64,000 nucleotides of DNA from Flavobacterium flabelliforme (GTDB taxonomy: Bacteria; Bacteroidota; Bacteroidia; Flavobacteriales; Flavobacteriaceae): contig NZ_JAGFBU010000001.1 of assembly GCF_017948675.1 (NCBI RefSeq), positions 868,001 through 932,000 of the forward strand, written 5' to 3'. Positions 53,869 to 63,354 of the stretch are shown here, in pieces (position 1 is the stretch's first letter; the number at the start of each line of letters is the position of its first letter). Both the position numbers and the translations under genes were made by a program. The notes beneath the pieces are model-generated. The model was given only the letters and a program-made list of their open reading frames with translations. It was not told the DNA's origin and did not search any database.

Positions 53869-54347
53869 TCTACCATCACTTCAATCGTAACAAGCATTCC
53901 TCCGCTGCCTTTATTAGAAGCAATTTCCATAAAAGCCCGTTTTGACAAATCGATCTCTCTTGATTTTACAAACGGACCTCTATCGGTAACTTCTACAACA
54001 ACTGATTTTCCATTAACTTCGTTGGTTACTCTTACTTTTGTACCAAAAGGAAGTTTTTTATGTGCTGCGGTGTATTTATTGTTATCAAATCTACTCCCGC
54101 TAGATGTTTTTTTTCCAGTAAACTTATCCGCATAATAAGAAGCGTGAGCTTGCTTCTTATAAGGTTTAAAAACTTCTAAAACAGCAACTAAAGAATCAAT
54201 TTTTTTTTCTTGAATTTCTATAACAACTTTAGCCTTCTTAATAGAATCTTTTGTAACTGGTACTTTTTGTTTATTAATAACAGAGCTTTGCCCGCTAACC
54301 AAGGTAATTGTTGCCAACAAAAAAAATAAAGTAATTGATTTTTTCAT
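53865..54347 (-). CDS. RlpA-like septal ring / lytic transglycosylase-type protein
   Basis: 160 residues from ATG 54347; a longer frame adds nine residues before the real signal peptide. The signal peptide is KKSITLFFLLATITLVSGQ. The double-psi beta-barrel contains ASYYADKFTGKKTSSG, AAHKKLPFGTKVRVTN and VVEVTDRGPFVKSREIDLSKRA, the RlpA signature with Asp in DRGP. RlpA homologues cleave or bind denuded peptidoglycan at division sites. No SPOR domain is present. Confidence 0.88.
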   Translation of the reverse strand: MKKSITLFFLLATITLVSGQSSVINKQKVPVTKDSIKKAKVVIEIQEKKIDSLVAVLEVFKPYKKQAHASYYADKFTGKKTSSGSRFDNNKYTAAHKKLPFGTKVRVTNEVNGKSVVVEVTDRGPFVKSREIDLSKRAFMEIASNKGSGGMLVTIEVMVD

Positions 54348-54393
54348 GTATATTTTATTAGTTAAACCTATCAAACAAAAACTATACCTAGAT

Positions 54394-54421
54394 AAAAAAG
54401 CTCTATTTCTAGAGCTTTTTT
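54394..54421 (-). terminator. Terminator of the 145-residue membrane protein gene
   Basis: Perfect 12-bp stem (54394-54405 with 54410-54421, loop TTTC), symmetrical A/T ends. Confidence 0.82.
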
Positions 54422-54431
54422 AATAGTTTTA

Positions 54432-54869
54432 TTAGAACCACATAGACCAAGGAATTCTACTTAAAATAAGCAACAAACCTAAAGTATAAAAAATAGAAAA
54501 AGTTTTAAATTTTGATTCAGAAGTTGCCAGTTTTTTATGTTTAGACCAACCTATTGTAATTAGAGTAATCGCAATTATATTAATTAACGGATGTTCTACT
54601 GCGGTCAATCTATAATCTGCGTTTTTCATTACTTCACCAACGCCCATTTCAAAAAGTTTAAATCCTCTTTGAGATACAAAATACAAGATTAAACCCACTA
54701 ATAATTGTGTATGCGTTCCTATCAATGCAAAAATAGCAATCTTTCTATCTTTGGCAGTAAATTCTTTTTTTGAAAATAAACCAATTAAGGAATTTGCCAC
54801 TGCAATTACTAATAATAAGAGCGCTAAATAAGCCCAACCGGAATGAAATTTTTGAATAAAATTGTACAT
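54432..54869 (-). CDS. Four-helix membrane protein, cytochrome-b-like
   Basis: 145 residues with four hydrophobic helices (about 11-32, 44-65, 93-110 and 123-140). Histidines at H9, H51 and H91 are placed in or beside helices, as in small heme-b membrane proteins; related flavobacterial proteins are often called 'cytochrome B', but heme binding is not established. It is a separate gene between two terminators. Confidence 0.7.
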   Translation of the reverse strand: MYNFIQKFHSGWAYLALLLLVIAVANSLIGLFSKKEFTAKDRKIAIFALIGTHTQLLVGLILYFVSQRGFKLFEMGVGEVMKNADYRLTAVEHPLINIIAITLITIGWSKHKKLATSESKFKTFSIFYTLGLLLILSRIPWSMWF

Positions 54870-54912
54870 AAATTAAGTTTTTGTTTAAAACAAATATAGG
54901 AAAAAAAGACAT

Positions 54913-54954
54913 AAAAAAAACGGCATTTCACTGATAAAGTGAATGCCGTTTTTT
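54913..54954 (-). terminator. Terminator of the TonB-dependent receptor gene
   Basis: GC stem ACGGCATTTCAC against GTGAATGCCGT with one bulge, flanked by A and T runs, just after the receptor stop on the minus strand. Confidence 0.8.
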
Positions 54955-54971
54955 AAATAATTAACTTTTAA

Positions 54972-57779
54972 TTAAAAATTATAACGCAAACTAAAGTTCC
55001 ATGTTCTTCCGAAACCGAAGTAAACATTATTAGCAGTAGCTACACCATTATAAGTTCTTCCTGAAGACGCATAAGTTGGTCCAGAAGAACCAGAAATAAA
55101 GTCATCAGCAAATATGTTACTTTTTGATTCAGCAATGTAAATTTTATCTAAAACGTTATTCACGTTCAATCTAAAACTTACTGAATCATCTTTATCTTTT
55201 CCTACTAACATTTTATATGAAAAACCAGCATCCATTAAACCATAAGCAGGTATTTTTAATGATCCTTTATTCGTAGCAGATTCAAAATTCCCAGGAGAAA
55301 TTGAAGCATAAACATTCTCATTATAGTTGTAATTAGCATCAACAGTAACTCTAGTAACCACTTCGTATGAAGCACCAACTGAAGCTGTTAATTGTGCTGC
55401 ATCACCCACTTTTACTTTGTCTAAATATAAAGTTTTAGCAGTTCCACCAGCAACAGGATTGTTAGCAATATCATATCTATTACTTACACTATTCCCTTTA
55501 TATCTCCAATCTCCAATAGATAACATACCGTTAACTTTGAATTTATCATTAAGTTTTGAATTAGCTTCTAGCTCAATACCAGAGTGAATTTCAGTAATTC
55601 CAGTAAAATCAAAATACCCTCCAACATTATCAGCTGCTCCATCAGTACTTCTTTGGTATCTATCAGCCCACTTTGTATTGTAAACATTTACATTAATATT
55701 CACAATACTTGAACGGAAACCATATCCAGCTTCAAATCCGGTAATTTTTTCATTCACTAAATTTCCATTTAGTTTTGATTTATTATTTGGATAAACAGCA
55801 TTAAAAAATGGTTGTTTAGAATAATATCCAGCGTTAACAAAAACATTATGACTTTCGTTGATATTGTAATTTGCTCCCCCTTTTACGTTTCCACCTAAAA
55901 TATTTTCGAAATCCGTTTCTCTTAAGTTATAATCAGGATTAGGAGTTGTTGTATTTTGTTTGAATTCAGGATATAAAAAACGATCTACTCTCTTAAATCC
56001 TTGTTGAGAAACTGCAGCTTGAACAAAAGCAGTTAATTTATCTGATGAATATTCTAATTGTGTAAAAGCTCCCAACCAGTTTACTTTTCCATCTTGGTCA
56101 AATCCAATTTTTTCATTAACACTAGAAGCAGCGAATGGATTTAAAGAAGGGCTTAAAGAATAAGTTTCTGTAAGTTTTCTTCCTGGACTTGCAATATTCA
56201 AATTGGTATTATCAACAAAAACATCACCACCTAACAAATTATTCAAATCTTGATAATGTATTCCTTTATAAGTTCTAGCATCAATACCAAAATCTAAAGT
56301 TAAAGCATCAGTTAATTTTTTATTCAAACTTACAATACCACCATACCAGTTGTGTGAATTGAAAGAAGAGATCATTGAAATTCCATTAGTTGTATTGGTT
56401 GCATTACCTGTAGAGGCAACATTTTGAAATTGCCCCGCTACCTTAGCTCTAGTAACAGTTGCTCCATTAATTACTACTGGCTGACCTGAATTATAAGCTT
56501 TGATTTTTTCAAAATCTACAGTTCCATTAGCGGTTCTAAATGCGTCATTTAAATAATTCAAACCTCTAATTCCACCAGTACCAGCTGAACCAGCTCCACG
56601 TCCCCAAGAACCATAAATAACTGTAGACAATTTAGTTGTCTCATTAATTTTCCAATCCCAATTGATAGAACCTACTGGCTTGTGATAATAGTTTCTTTTC
56701 ATAGAAAACTCTTGACCACCTAAAGTACCCCAATCCGAGTTGTATCTTGTATTAGGTTCTCCATTAGTTCCATATTTCAAGTAAGTTGCTAGAGAAACAA
56801 AAGTACTTCTTTGGTTATGCCATTGTGGAGCACCTGTAAAAGTAAATTGAATATCATGTTTGTCATTTGGTTTATAACCAAAAGCTATAAAATAATTTTG
56901 TCCTTCAAATTTTGTTCCATCAACATAACCGTCTCCTTGAGTAGCACTCAATAAAACAGAAGCTGACAATCCATTTTCCATTACTCCCGTATTGTAAGAA
57001 CCTTGGATTTTTAAATAATTTGCATTACCAAATGAAGAAGCAAAAGAACCACCTTCTTTTAAATCAGATGTTTTTGTAACTACATTTATAGTACCTCCTA
57101 CAGAAGCAATAGCTAATTTAGAAGCTCCTAAACCTCTTTGAACCTGCATTGCAGAGGTAACATCAGACAATCCTGCCCAGTTACTCCAGTATACAGAACT
57201 ATTCTCCATATCATTAACTGGCATACCATTTACCATTACCGCAATGTTTTTTTGATCAAAACCACGAATGTTGATTCTAGAATCTCCAAAACCACCACCT
57301 GATTTAGTTACATATACTGAAGGAGTATTTTTTAATATTTCAGGAAATTCTTGTGTTCCTAATTTTTCTTGTATTTCAGCAGCTTTAATTGTTGAAACAG
57401 CAACTGGCGTTTTTCTTGCCTTAGCAACATCAATTACACCGCTTTTTACTACTATTTCACTTAATTCATTAGAATTAGATTTTAAAACTATTGTCCCTAA
57501 ATTAACAGTAGCTCCAGATCCTACTGAAAATCGAACTGATTTAGTTTCATAACCTAAAAAGGAAATAACTAATTCTCCAGAACTTGCTGTAGTATTAATA
57601 GAAAATTTCCCGTCAAAACCTGTTGAAGTTCCTGTTGCCAAACCTTTTACAGCAACATTAGCCCCAGGCAAAGTACCTTCACCATCAGTAATTACTCCTG
57701 TAACTTTCCCCTGAGAAAAGGCTGTAGTAACTACTAAAAGTAACAATCCTGACATTAACCAATTTTTAATTGTCTTCAT
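54972..57779 (-). CDS. TonB-dependent outer membrane receptor
   Basis: 935 residues from ATG 57779; a frame starting nine codons earlier lies over the promoter box. Signal peptide ends near TTAFSQG. An N-terminal carboxypeptidase-regulatory-like domain (GVITDGEGTLPGANVAVKG, about 30-110) precedes the plug (ILKNTPSVYVTKSGG, INIRGFDQKNIAVMVNG) and the 22-strand barrel, ending with the aromatic terminal strand (FSLRYNF). It imports a large or scarce substrate across the outer membrane with TonB. No SusD partner is adjacent, so it is not a typical polysaccharide locus; the ligand is unknown. Confidence 0.92.
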   Translation of the reverse strand: MKTIKNWLMSGLLLLVVTTAFSQGKVTGVITDGEGTLPGANVAVKGLATGTSTGFDGKFSINTTASSGELVISFLGYETKSVRFSVGSGATVNLGTIVLKSNSNELSEIVVKSGVIDVAKARKTPVAVSTIKAAEIQEKLGTQEFPEILKNTPSVYVTKSGGGFGDSRINIRGFDQKNIAVMVNGMPVNDMENSSVYWSNWAGLSDVTSAMQVQRGLGASKLAIASVGGTINVVTKTSDLKEGGSFASSFGNANYLKIQGSYNTGVMENGLSASVLLSATQGDGYVDGTKFEGQNYFIAFGYKPNDKHDIQFTFTGAPQWHNQRSTFVSLATYLKYGTNGEPNTRYNSDWGTLGGQEFSMKRNYYHKPVGSINWDWKINETTKLSTVIYGSWGRGAGSAGTGGIRGLNYLNDAFRTANGTVDFEKIKAYNSGQPVVINGATVTRAKVAGQFQNVASTGNATNTTNGISMISSFNSHNWYGGIVSLNKKLTDALTLDFGIDARTYKGIHYQDLNNLLGGDVFVDNTNLNIASPGRKLTETYSLSPSLNPFAASSVNEKIGFDQDGKVNWLGAFTQLEYSSDKLTAFVQAAVSQQGFKRVDRFLYPEFKQNTTTPNPDYNLRETDFENILGGNVKGGANYNINESHNVFVNAGYYSKQPFFNAVYPNNKSKLNGNLVNEKITGFEAGYGFRSSIVNINVNVYNTKWADRYQRSTDGAADNVGGYFDFTGITEIHSGIELEANSKLNDKFKVNGMLSIGDWRYKGNSVSNRYDIANNPVAGGTAKTLYLDKVKVGDAAQLTASVGASYEVVTRVTVDANYNYNENVYASISPGNFESATNKGSLKIPAYGLMDAGFSYKMLVGKDKDDSVSFRLNVNNVLDKIYIAESKSNIFADDFISGSSGPTYASSGRTYNGVATANNVYFGFGRTWNFSLRYNF

Positions 57780-57803
57780 TTTTTTTAGTTTAATAATATT
57801 TGG

Positions 57804-57811
57804 CAAAAATA
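57804..57811 (-). promoter_or_regulatory. -7 box TATTTTTG of the TonB receptor gene
   Basis: Exact TAnnTTTG on the minus strand, 24 bases before the ATG. The short leader makes a riboswitch upstream of this receptor unlikely. Confidence 0.5.
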
Positions 57812-58522
57812 TAACATTTTTTGTTTAAAAAGTTAACATAAGGTTAAGAATGAGGCTTTTTTTTGGGTTAAAAATTCAAAAAAAAATATTTAATATCAAT
57901 TATATATTAAAAAGATTACAATTTTAAATTAGTCATTCTTTTTTAGTTAATCATGTGCGAAATAACGAGAGAAAAAAATTAATCAAAAAACGTTACAAAT
58001 CACTTAGTTCTTAAAAAAAAGGAATTTAAAGAACTTATAATACTAATTTAAGTGTAAAAGTCATAAAAAAAAGAGAAATCAAAATGAAAGCATTATTCAT
58101 TGATAGCTGAATTATATACCCAACTTTAAAAAAAATTACTACTTCTTTAAATTCAGCCTCATTTACTAACACAGCTAATAATTGAATAGTATAGTTATGG
58201 ATTCTTTTTATTGAAAATTAAATAAAATGTTATTCCAATTTAAATGGAATTTACACTCTCTGCTTGCAGTCAAACGAAATGATTGTTATTGTGAAGATTG
58301 TTCAATAATAAAAAAAGAGCTTTCACTTTAATAGAAGTAATTCGATTAACGAGCTTTTCATCTCTAAATACATTTCAGTGTTATTTTGAAAAAAAATAAA
58401 TACAGAAATTATATTTGATGACAAACACCAATAGAGTTATATCAAGGTAGAATAAAAATTATTTGAACGAAAGCTAATCAAAAAGACTCTGAAATTAATT
58501 TAAAAAAGCATTCTGTATAGCA
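57812..58522. other. Long AT-rich gap without a recognised gene
   Basis: About 710 bases between the receptor promoter and the M23 stop codon, the largest gene-free stretch in the window. Composition is strongly A/T. No ORF above about 60 codons, tRNA, clear terminator or repeat from the other intergenic classes was seen. Confidence 0.6.
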
Positions 58523-59743
58523 TTATAAATTAGCTATACTATCTAATTCAAATTTAAGAGGTTTTATTTTTTCGAGAAAACGCGCTTTATTATTACCCGT
58601 CATCGGTTCACCGGTAGGAAGTTTTAACCGTAATGCATCAACTTGAACCCCATTTTTCCAAAAACGATAGCATACATGTGGCCCTGTGGCAAGACCTGTA
58701 CTACCCACTAAACCGATAACTTGTCCTTGAGAAACACGCTGTCCGCGTTTTACTAAAATTTTTGACATGTGCAGGTATTGTGTAGAATAAGTACCATTGT
58801 GTTTCACTTTTACAAAGTTACCATTCCCGGCAGTAAAACCACTTTGCTCCACAACTCCAGCTGCAGTGGTAGTTATAGGTGTACCTCTTGGAGCAGCGTA
58901 ATCCGTTCCTTTATGCGCTTTCCATGTATGCTGAACGGGATGAAAACGATTTGATGAAAATCTAGAAGATATTCTACTAAATTTTATAGGCGATTTAAGA
59001 AAAAAATTCTTGAGTGTTTTACCTTGTTCATCATAATAATCAATCTTATCAGAATTGGGATTTTGAGCAAAAGGAAATGCATAAATTATTTTTCCTCTAT
59101 ATTCAAAAAAGGAAGCTTCCATTTCTTCTACTCCATCATAAATGGTGTCATTTATAAATCGTTCTGTAAACGTAATTGCAAAACGATCTCCTTTTTTAAG
59201 CTTCATAAAATCGATTGAATAGGCGTATATTTTAGCAATTTTTCCTGCTAAAGCACCCTCAATTTTAGCATTCCCAAGAGTTTCAGATAAAGATTCCTTT
59301 AAAACACCACCAATTGTTCTTCTCTTAATTGTAACTGGTTTTATTTTCTTGTAAGCAACTACAGCAGTATCGCGAAAATCGATTACATAATAAGTCAATG
59401 CATCAGGTTGGTAAATAAAAACCTGAAGATTGTGTTTTTTATTTTTAGAACGAAGCAAAGTATAAGGCTTATTAAACCGTATTGACTGTACATTAAGAGT
59501 GTCTTTTATGGCAGCAATAATATCATAAACTCTTCGATCTCCGATATTTTGATTTTCAATAATATTTCCAAAAGTATCTCCTTTTTTTATTGTGTCATGA
59601 ACAACATTAAAATCGGCATAAACAAAACCAAAATCCACTTTTTTAGGAACTGGTCTCACTATTTTTTCTGTTGCCACTTCCTTTGTTTTATCACATGAAA
59701 CCAAAGAAAACAACACTATTATAATTATCAATATTTTTTTCAA
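58523..59743 (-). CDS. M23 peptidoglycan metallopeptidase, lipoprotein
   Basis: 406 residues with a lipobox (LFSLVSCDKT). The LytM/M23 domain is at about 280-380: zinc ligands His and Asp in HKGTDYAAPRGTP, then HMSKI and the catalytic HxH-like GPHVCYRFWKNG. It hydrolyses peptidoglycan cross-links in the periplasm. It is the last gene of a run with the DUF3108 and tryptophan dioxygenase genes (gaps of 18 and 2 bases). The long middle region (about 60-270) includes a LysM/OapA-like part. Confidence 0.9.
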   Translation of the reverse strand: MKKILIIIIVLFSLVSCDKTKEVATEKIVRPVPKKVDFGFVYADFNVVHDTIKKGDTFGNIIENQNIGDRRVYDIIAAIKDTLNVQSIRFNKPYTLLRSKNKKHNLQVFIYQPDALTYYVIDFRDTAVVAYKKIKPVTIKRRTIGGVLKESLSETLGNAKIEGALAGKIAKIYAYSIDFMKLKKGDRFAITFTERFINDTIYDGVEEMEASFFEYRGKIIYAFPFAQNPNSDKIDYYDEQGKTLKNFFLKSPIKFSRISSRFSSNRFHPVQHTWKAHKGTDYAAPRGTPITTTAAGVVEQSGFTAGNGNFVKVKHNGTYSTQYLHMSKILVKRGQRVSQGQVIGLVGSTGLATGPHVCYRFWKNGVQVDALRLKLPTGEPMTGNNKARFLEKIKPLKFELDSIANL

Positions 59744-59761
59744 ACCTATTTTTTTTTCAGT

Positions 59762-60697
59762 CTACATTTCCACTCCCCAATTTTCTAATTCATGACTACT
59801 CCATAATTCAGGAAAAAAAATTCTTCTCTGATACTTTGGATGCATGTATTTTTTCCAATCACTTCCTCCTGTTGCCTCACCATCACCTTTTCCGCTATTA
59901 TCAATATATTTTTTTGCCGTATTCAAATGTTGCATCACCCAAGTAATATTTACAGTATGATCATAATGACGCATTGCTGCAATTAGAGCCGGATCATTTT
60001 GATCTACTTCTGGCAATTGTTTAAATTTTTGCCAAATATTAATGGTATTGTATTCTTCCATATGATTTAGGAAGCTTTTTTTATATTTTTTTTCAAACTC
60101 ATCTAACAAGTATGACTTTTTACCCGTGTGATAATCTTTTCCTGCTGCTTGCCAATACAAATGTTCGAAAGCAAACTCATAACTAGTAGTTCTATCAATA
60201 GAAGCTCTAAAGCGATGATCAATAAGATTTATAAGATCCGTAGAAGAAAATTCAATCAATCTATATTGTGCACTTTGAAAACCACTTGCAGGCGTCAAGG
60301 TATTTCTAAACTTCATGTATTGCTTTACTTCCATACCGTCAGCCATTATACTAAAAGAGGTTGTTAGCATATCAAAATATCGTGTGATACGCAACAACCG
60401 CTCTGTAAAGAAGTCCGTTTTAATATTTTCACAATAAGAGATTTGTTGCATCTCCCAAAGTATCATTTTAAAAATCAATTCATTAACCTGATGGTACATA
60501 ATAAAAACCATCTCATCAGGAAGCGTTGTTCTTTGAGTTTGAAGATTTAATAAAGCATCCGTTTGTATGTAATCCCAATAAGTAATAGGTTTAGACCAAA
60601 GCAGTCCCTCAAGTTGGGTCTCTGTTTTTTGATTTATAGCTTGGTACTTTAGGTCTATTTGTTTTAATAAATCTTCTGAATTCTCGTTAACGCTCAT
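59762..60697 (-). CDS. kynA: Tryptophan 2,3-dioxygenase
   Basis: 311 residues, a heme enzyme opening the indole ring of tryptophan to N-formylkynurenine. Conserved segments are FIMYHQVNELIFKMILWEM (heme-pocket side), PASGFQSAQYRLIE (substrate-binding FQS/R) and VNITWVMQHLNTAKKYI, with the proximal His probably in DHTVNITWVMQH. Located two bases from DUF3108 and 18 bases from M23, probably one transcript; no other kynurenine-pathway gene is in view. Confidence 0.9.
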   Translation of the reverse strand: MSVNENSEDLLKQIDLKYQAINQKTETQLEGLLWSKPITYWDYIQTDALLNLQTQRTTLPDEMVFIMYHQVNELIFKMILWEMQQISYCENIKTDFFTERLLRITRYFDMLTTSFSIMADGMEVKQYMKFRNTLTPASGFQSAQYRLIEFSSTDLINLIDHRFRASIDRTTSYEFAFEHLYWQAAGKDYHTGKKSYLLDEFEKKYKKSFLNHMEEYNTINIWQKFKQLPEVDQNDPALIAAMRHYDHTVNITWVMQHLNTAKKYIDNSGKGDGEATGGSDWKKYMHPKYQRRIFFPELWSSHELENWGVEM

Positions 60698-60699
60698 TC

Positions 60700-61467
60700 T
60701 TATTTTGTTTTAAAAGGATACTTCAAACCTTTATACTCTTCAATATCTGCCTTGATTGATCCTACTGCTAAACTAGCTTTTATCCTAAGTGGAATTTTAT
60801 TGTTATCATCTGAAATCCAAACCGTAAGACTCTCTTGTTCCTTAAAAACTCGTCCCGATTGCACTAAAGGTCTAAAAACCATGCATGACATAACGCCAAA
60901 TTTAGTGGTTATATTTTCTCGTCCAATAAATTTTAGCTTAAATTTTGTAGTTTCATCATCGAAAAACATATCAATGGCAATTGCTTCGTTTATTTTTAAC
61001 TTATCAATATTAGGATGATTCCTTAAATAATAAAAAGTAGATAAGATATCTTGAGTGTTTTTTGGAATCATTAAGGTTTTTTCAGACTTGTGCTTGTAAT
61101 CCTTTACAAGAACTTTATTCGTTGATTGATTAAAAAAGCCTTCTTGATTTTTGGTATATCCACCTTCATTAATATTCCTTACATATTGATATGGATTCCC
61201 TGTTTCTTTATCAATGTAACTTTCGTAAACATCATCTACTTTAAAGAAAAAACGAGACATTCCAGTTGTGTAGCCTTTACCTACAACATGAAACGATTTT
61301 TTGTTATTTACTGTAGCATCTTTAACCTCTAAAGTTGCATAACCAGCATTTACTATACCGTAATGGATTCTAAATTTAAAATATTCACCTACGCCGTAAG
61401 CATCCTCTTGAGGAGAATCAAAACTTACTGTAGTTATAAGAATTAAGAGTAAAATTAATTTTTTCAT
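60700..61467 (-). CDS. DUF3108 exported protein
   Basis: 255 residues from ATG 61467 (KKLILLLILITTVSF signal peptide); the longer frame adds 26 residues of non-homologous leader. The DUF3108 fold is beta-rich: GEYFKFRIHYGIVNAGYATLEV, FYYLRNHPNI and VWISDDNNKIPLRIKA are recognisable. Function unknown; may be a periplasmic lipid- or ligand-binding protein. First gene of the DUF3108-kynA-M23 run. Confidence 0.87.
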   Translation of the reverse strand: MKKLILLLILITTVSFDSPQEDAYGVGEYFKFRIHYGIVNAGYATLEVKDATVNNKKSFHVVGKGYTTGMSRFFFKVDDVYESYIDKETGNPYQYVRNINEGGYTKNQEGFFNQSTNKVLVKDYKHKSEKTLMIPKNTQDILSTFYYLRNHPNIDKLKINEAIAIDMFFDDETTKFKLKFIGRENITTKFGVMSCMVFRPLVQSGRVFKEQESLTVWISDDNNKIPLRIKASLAVGSIKADIEEYKGLKYPFKTK

Positions 61468-61531
61468 TTTTTTTGTATGTCGGATTAATAACCCTATAAC
61501 TGCAAATTTTGTTCCAAATATATCAAAACAA

Positions 61532-61562
61532 AAAAACTCAGTCAAATAATGACTGAGTTTTT
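61532..61562 (-). terminator. Terminator downstream of the putative small RNA and hpd
   Basis: Perfect 13-bp stem (61532-61544 with 61550-61562, 5-base loop). It is 200 bases past the hpd stop, so it probably ends an additional short transcript rather than hpd alone. Confidence 0.85.
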
Positions 61563-61641
61563 ATGCTATTAACTAACCAAAAAACTATAAATTATGAAAT
61601 TTATATCAAATTAGGAAGGAAACCACCCCTTCCAGTTTTGC
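61532..61641 (-). ncRNA. Candidate small RNA between DUF3108 and hpd
   Basis: A -7 box TACCTTTG (minus strand, 61647-61654) is followed by about 110 bases ending at a perfect terminator hairpin. Near its 5' end is the stem GGAAGG-GGTGGTTT-CCTTCC (about 61615-61634). No ORF of useful length is present. The promoter-hairpin-terminator order is that of a free-standing small RNA. The upstream -33 element is weak and I cannot assign a family. Confidence 0.42.
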
Positions 61642-61763
61642 GAGTGCAAAGGTAGTTAACAAACCTAAATATTATCAGTTAAAAATATACTTTAACACTA
61701 TATATGCAAAAAAACATACCGTTCATCGATTAAAATTTCACATAATATAAAAATAACGTGTTT

Positions 61764-62924
61764 CTATAGCGTTCCACGCAATTCCTGTTCTCTCTCAATT
61801 GACTCAAAAAGTGCTTTAAAGTTACCCGCACCAAAACCTTTAGCTCCCATTCTTTGAATGATCTCAAAAAACAAAGTTGGTCGATCTTGGACTGGTTTGG
61901 TGAAAATTTGTAATAAATAGCCTTCTTCATCAGCATCAACCATGATCGCTAATTTTTCGATTTCATTTAAATCCTCTTTCATCATTTTCATGTGATCACC
62001 CAAGCGCTCTGGAATAGCTTGATAATAAGTATGAGGAGGAGCAGATAGGAATTCTATACCTCTCGCTTTTAGTTGAGACACCGTTTTAATAATATCATCT
62101 GTTGCTATGGCGATGTGCTGAATTCCAGGTCCACCGTAAAAATCAAGATATTCTTCGATTTGTGATTTCTTCTTTCCTTCTGCAGGTTCGTTAATTGGAA
62201 ACTTTATTCTTCCGTTACCATTAGACATTACTTTACTCATCAACGCAGAATATTCCGTATTAATTTGTTTGTCATCAAAAGAAAGGAAATTAACAAATCC
62301 CATGACATCTTCATAAAACTTTACCCAAGTATTCATTTCATTCCACCCAACATTACCCACCATGTGGTCAATATATTTTAATCCTGTTGGCTCTGGGTTG
62401 TAATCTGACTTCCATTCTTTGTAACCTGGCAAGAAGATACCTTTATAATTCTTACGTTCTACAAAAATATGAACCGTTTCTCCGTAAGTATAAATCCCTG
62501 AACGAACTACTTCTCCAAATTCATCTTTCTCTACAGTTGGCTCCATAAAAGAACGAGCTCCACGCTTCATTGTCTCTTCATAAGCACTTGTAGCATCTTC
62601 AACCCACAAAGCAGCAACTTTTACTCCGTCACCATGTTTTCTTAAATGATCATTTATTGGAGAGTTTTCATTTAAAGGCGTTGTCAAAACGATACGAATT
62701 TTATCTTGTTTTAACACATAAGAAGTTCTGTCTTTTACCCCCGTTTCTAATCCAGCATAAGCTAATGATTGGTAACCAAAAGCAGTTTTGTAATAATGTG
62801 CTGATTGTTTCGCATTTCCTACATAAAACTCTACGTAATCTGTTCCTAATAATGGAAGAAAATCTTGAGCTCCTTCAAATATTTTCTCTAGTCCGTATTC
62901 TACTGATTTTAATTCTTTTGACAT
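61764..62924 (-). CDS. hpd: 4-Hydroxyphenylpyruvate dioxygenase
   Basis: 386 residues. Converts 4-hydroxyphenylpyruvate to homogentisate. The iron facial triad is His in YIDHMVGNV, His in GIQHIAIATDDI and Glu in FFEIIQRMGAKGFG. The N-terminal vicinal-oxygen-chelate half lacks iron ligands, as usual. It works with homogentisate dioxygenase encoded upstream (63471 onward), with one unrelated gene between them. Confidence 0.96.
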   Translation of the reverse strand: MSKELKSVEYGLEKIFEGAQDFLPLLGTDYVEFYVGNAKQSAHYYKTAFGYQSLAYAGLETGVKDRTSYVLKQDKIRIVLTTPLNENSPINDHLRKHGDGVKVAALWVEDATSAYEETMKRGARSFMEPTVEKDEFGEVVRSGIYTYGETVHIFVERKNYKGIFLPGYKEWKSDYNPEPTGLKYIDHMVGNVGWNEMNTWVKFYEDVMGFVNFLSFDDKQINTEYSALMSKVMSNGNGRIKFPINEPAEGKKKSQIEEYLDFYGGPGIQHIAIATDDIIKTVSQLKARGIEFLSAPPHTYYQAIPERLGDHMKMMKEDLNEIEKLAIMVDADEEGYLLQIFTKPVQDRPTLFFEIIQRMGAKGFGAGNFKALFESIEREQELRGTL

Positions 62925-62933
62925 ATTTTCTTT

Positions 62934-62988
62934 TAATTAGATAATTGGTCAATTAGAAAATTAGATGATACTCACATATACCAATTTT
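62934..62988. repeat. AT-rich repeat flanking the four-helix-bundle gene (right side of hpd)
   Basis: Contains TAATTAGATAATT (62935 on) and TTTTCTAATTATTC; related words in both orientations recur at 63360-63470 on the other side of the inserted gene. Tracts built from TAATTAGATAATTAG-like words suggest a dispersed flanking repeat. Confidence 0.55.
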
Positions 62989-63351
62989 CTAATTATTCAA
63001 TTTTGTTGTTGCTATTATTTTATTTAATATTCGTATAATTTCTGATAAATCCTTCAAAAGCATTTCACAATCAGGATAAGCTTTATGAGCATGGCATAAA
63101 AACAACCAATATTCTGTTTCGTACGCCTCTTTAATCGCTATTTTTAACTTATGTATAAAATCAGCTTTGCTTTCGGCATTTTGCGATTCTTTTGAATTCG
63201 CCCCTATTGAAGTTCCACTTTTAAGTAATTGATTAGCAATTACAAACTTCTTTGTTTCTTGTAATGCTTCTGTGTAATCAATTATTCTCAAAGCGAAATC
63301 AAATGTTTTAACCAGAAGGGCATTACCTTTATATTTTTCGTTGAAAGTCAT
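62989..63351 (-). CDS. Four-helix-bundle protein (23S intervening-sequence type)
   Basis: 120 residues, all-helical, matching the four-helix-bundle family first found in 23S rRNA intervening sequences: TFDFALRIIDYTEAL, IANQLLKSGTSIGANSKESQNAES, FIHKLKIAIKEAYETEYWLFLC and LLKDLSEIIRILNKII in order. The function is unknown. The gene lies between hpd and hmgA, with AT-rich repeats on both sides, and does not belong to the tyrosine pathway, so it was probably inserted. Confidence 0.86.
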   Translation of the reverse strand: MTFNEKYKGNALLVKTFDFALRIIDYTEALQETKKFVIANQLLKSGTSIGANSKESQNAESKADFIHKLKIAIKEAYETEYWLFLCHAHKAYPDCEMLLKDLSEIIRILNKIIATTKLNN

Positions 63352-63354
63352 GTT

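Noticed and set aside
57780-58522. Riboswitch upstream of the TonB receptor
   Set aside because: The likely promoter lies 24 bases from the start codon, leaving no leader long enough.
62657-62944. 95-codon plus-strand ORF
   Set aside because: Opposite hpd and hydrophobic only because of complementary codon composition.
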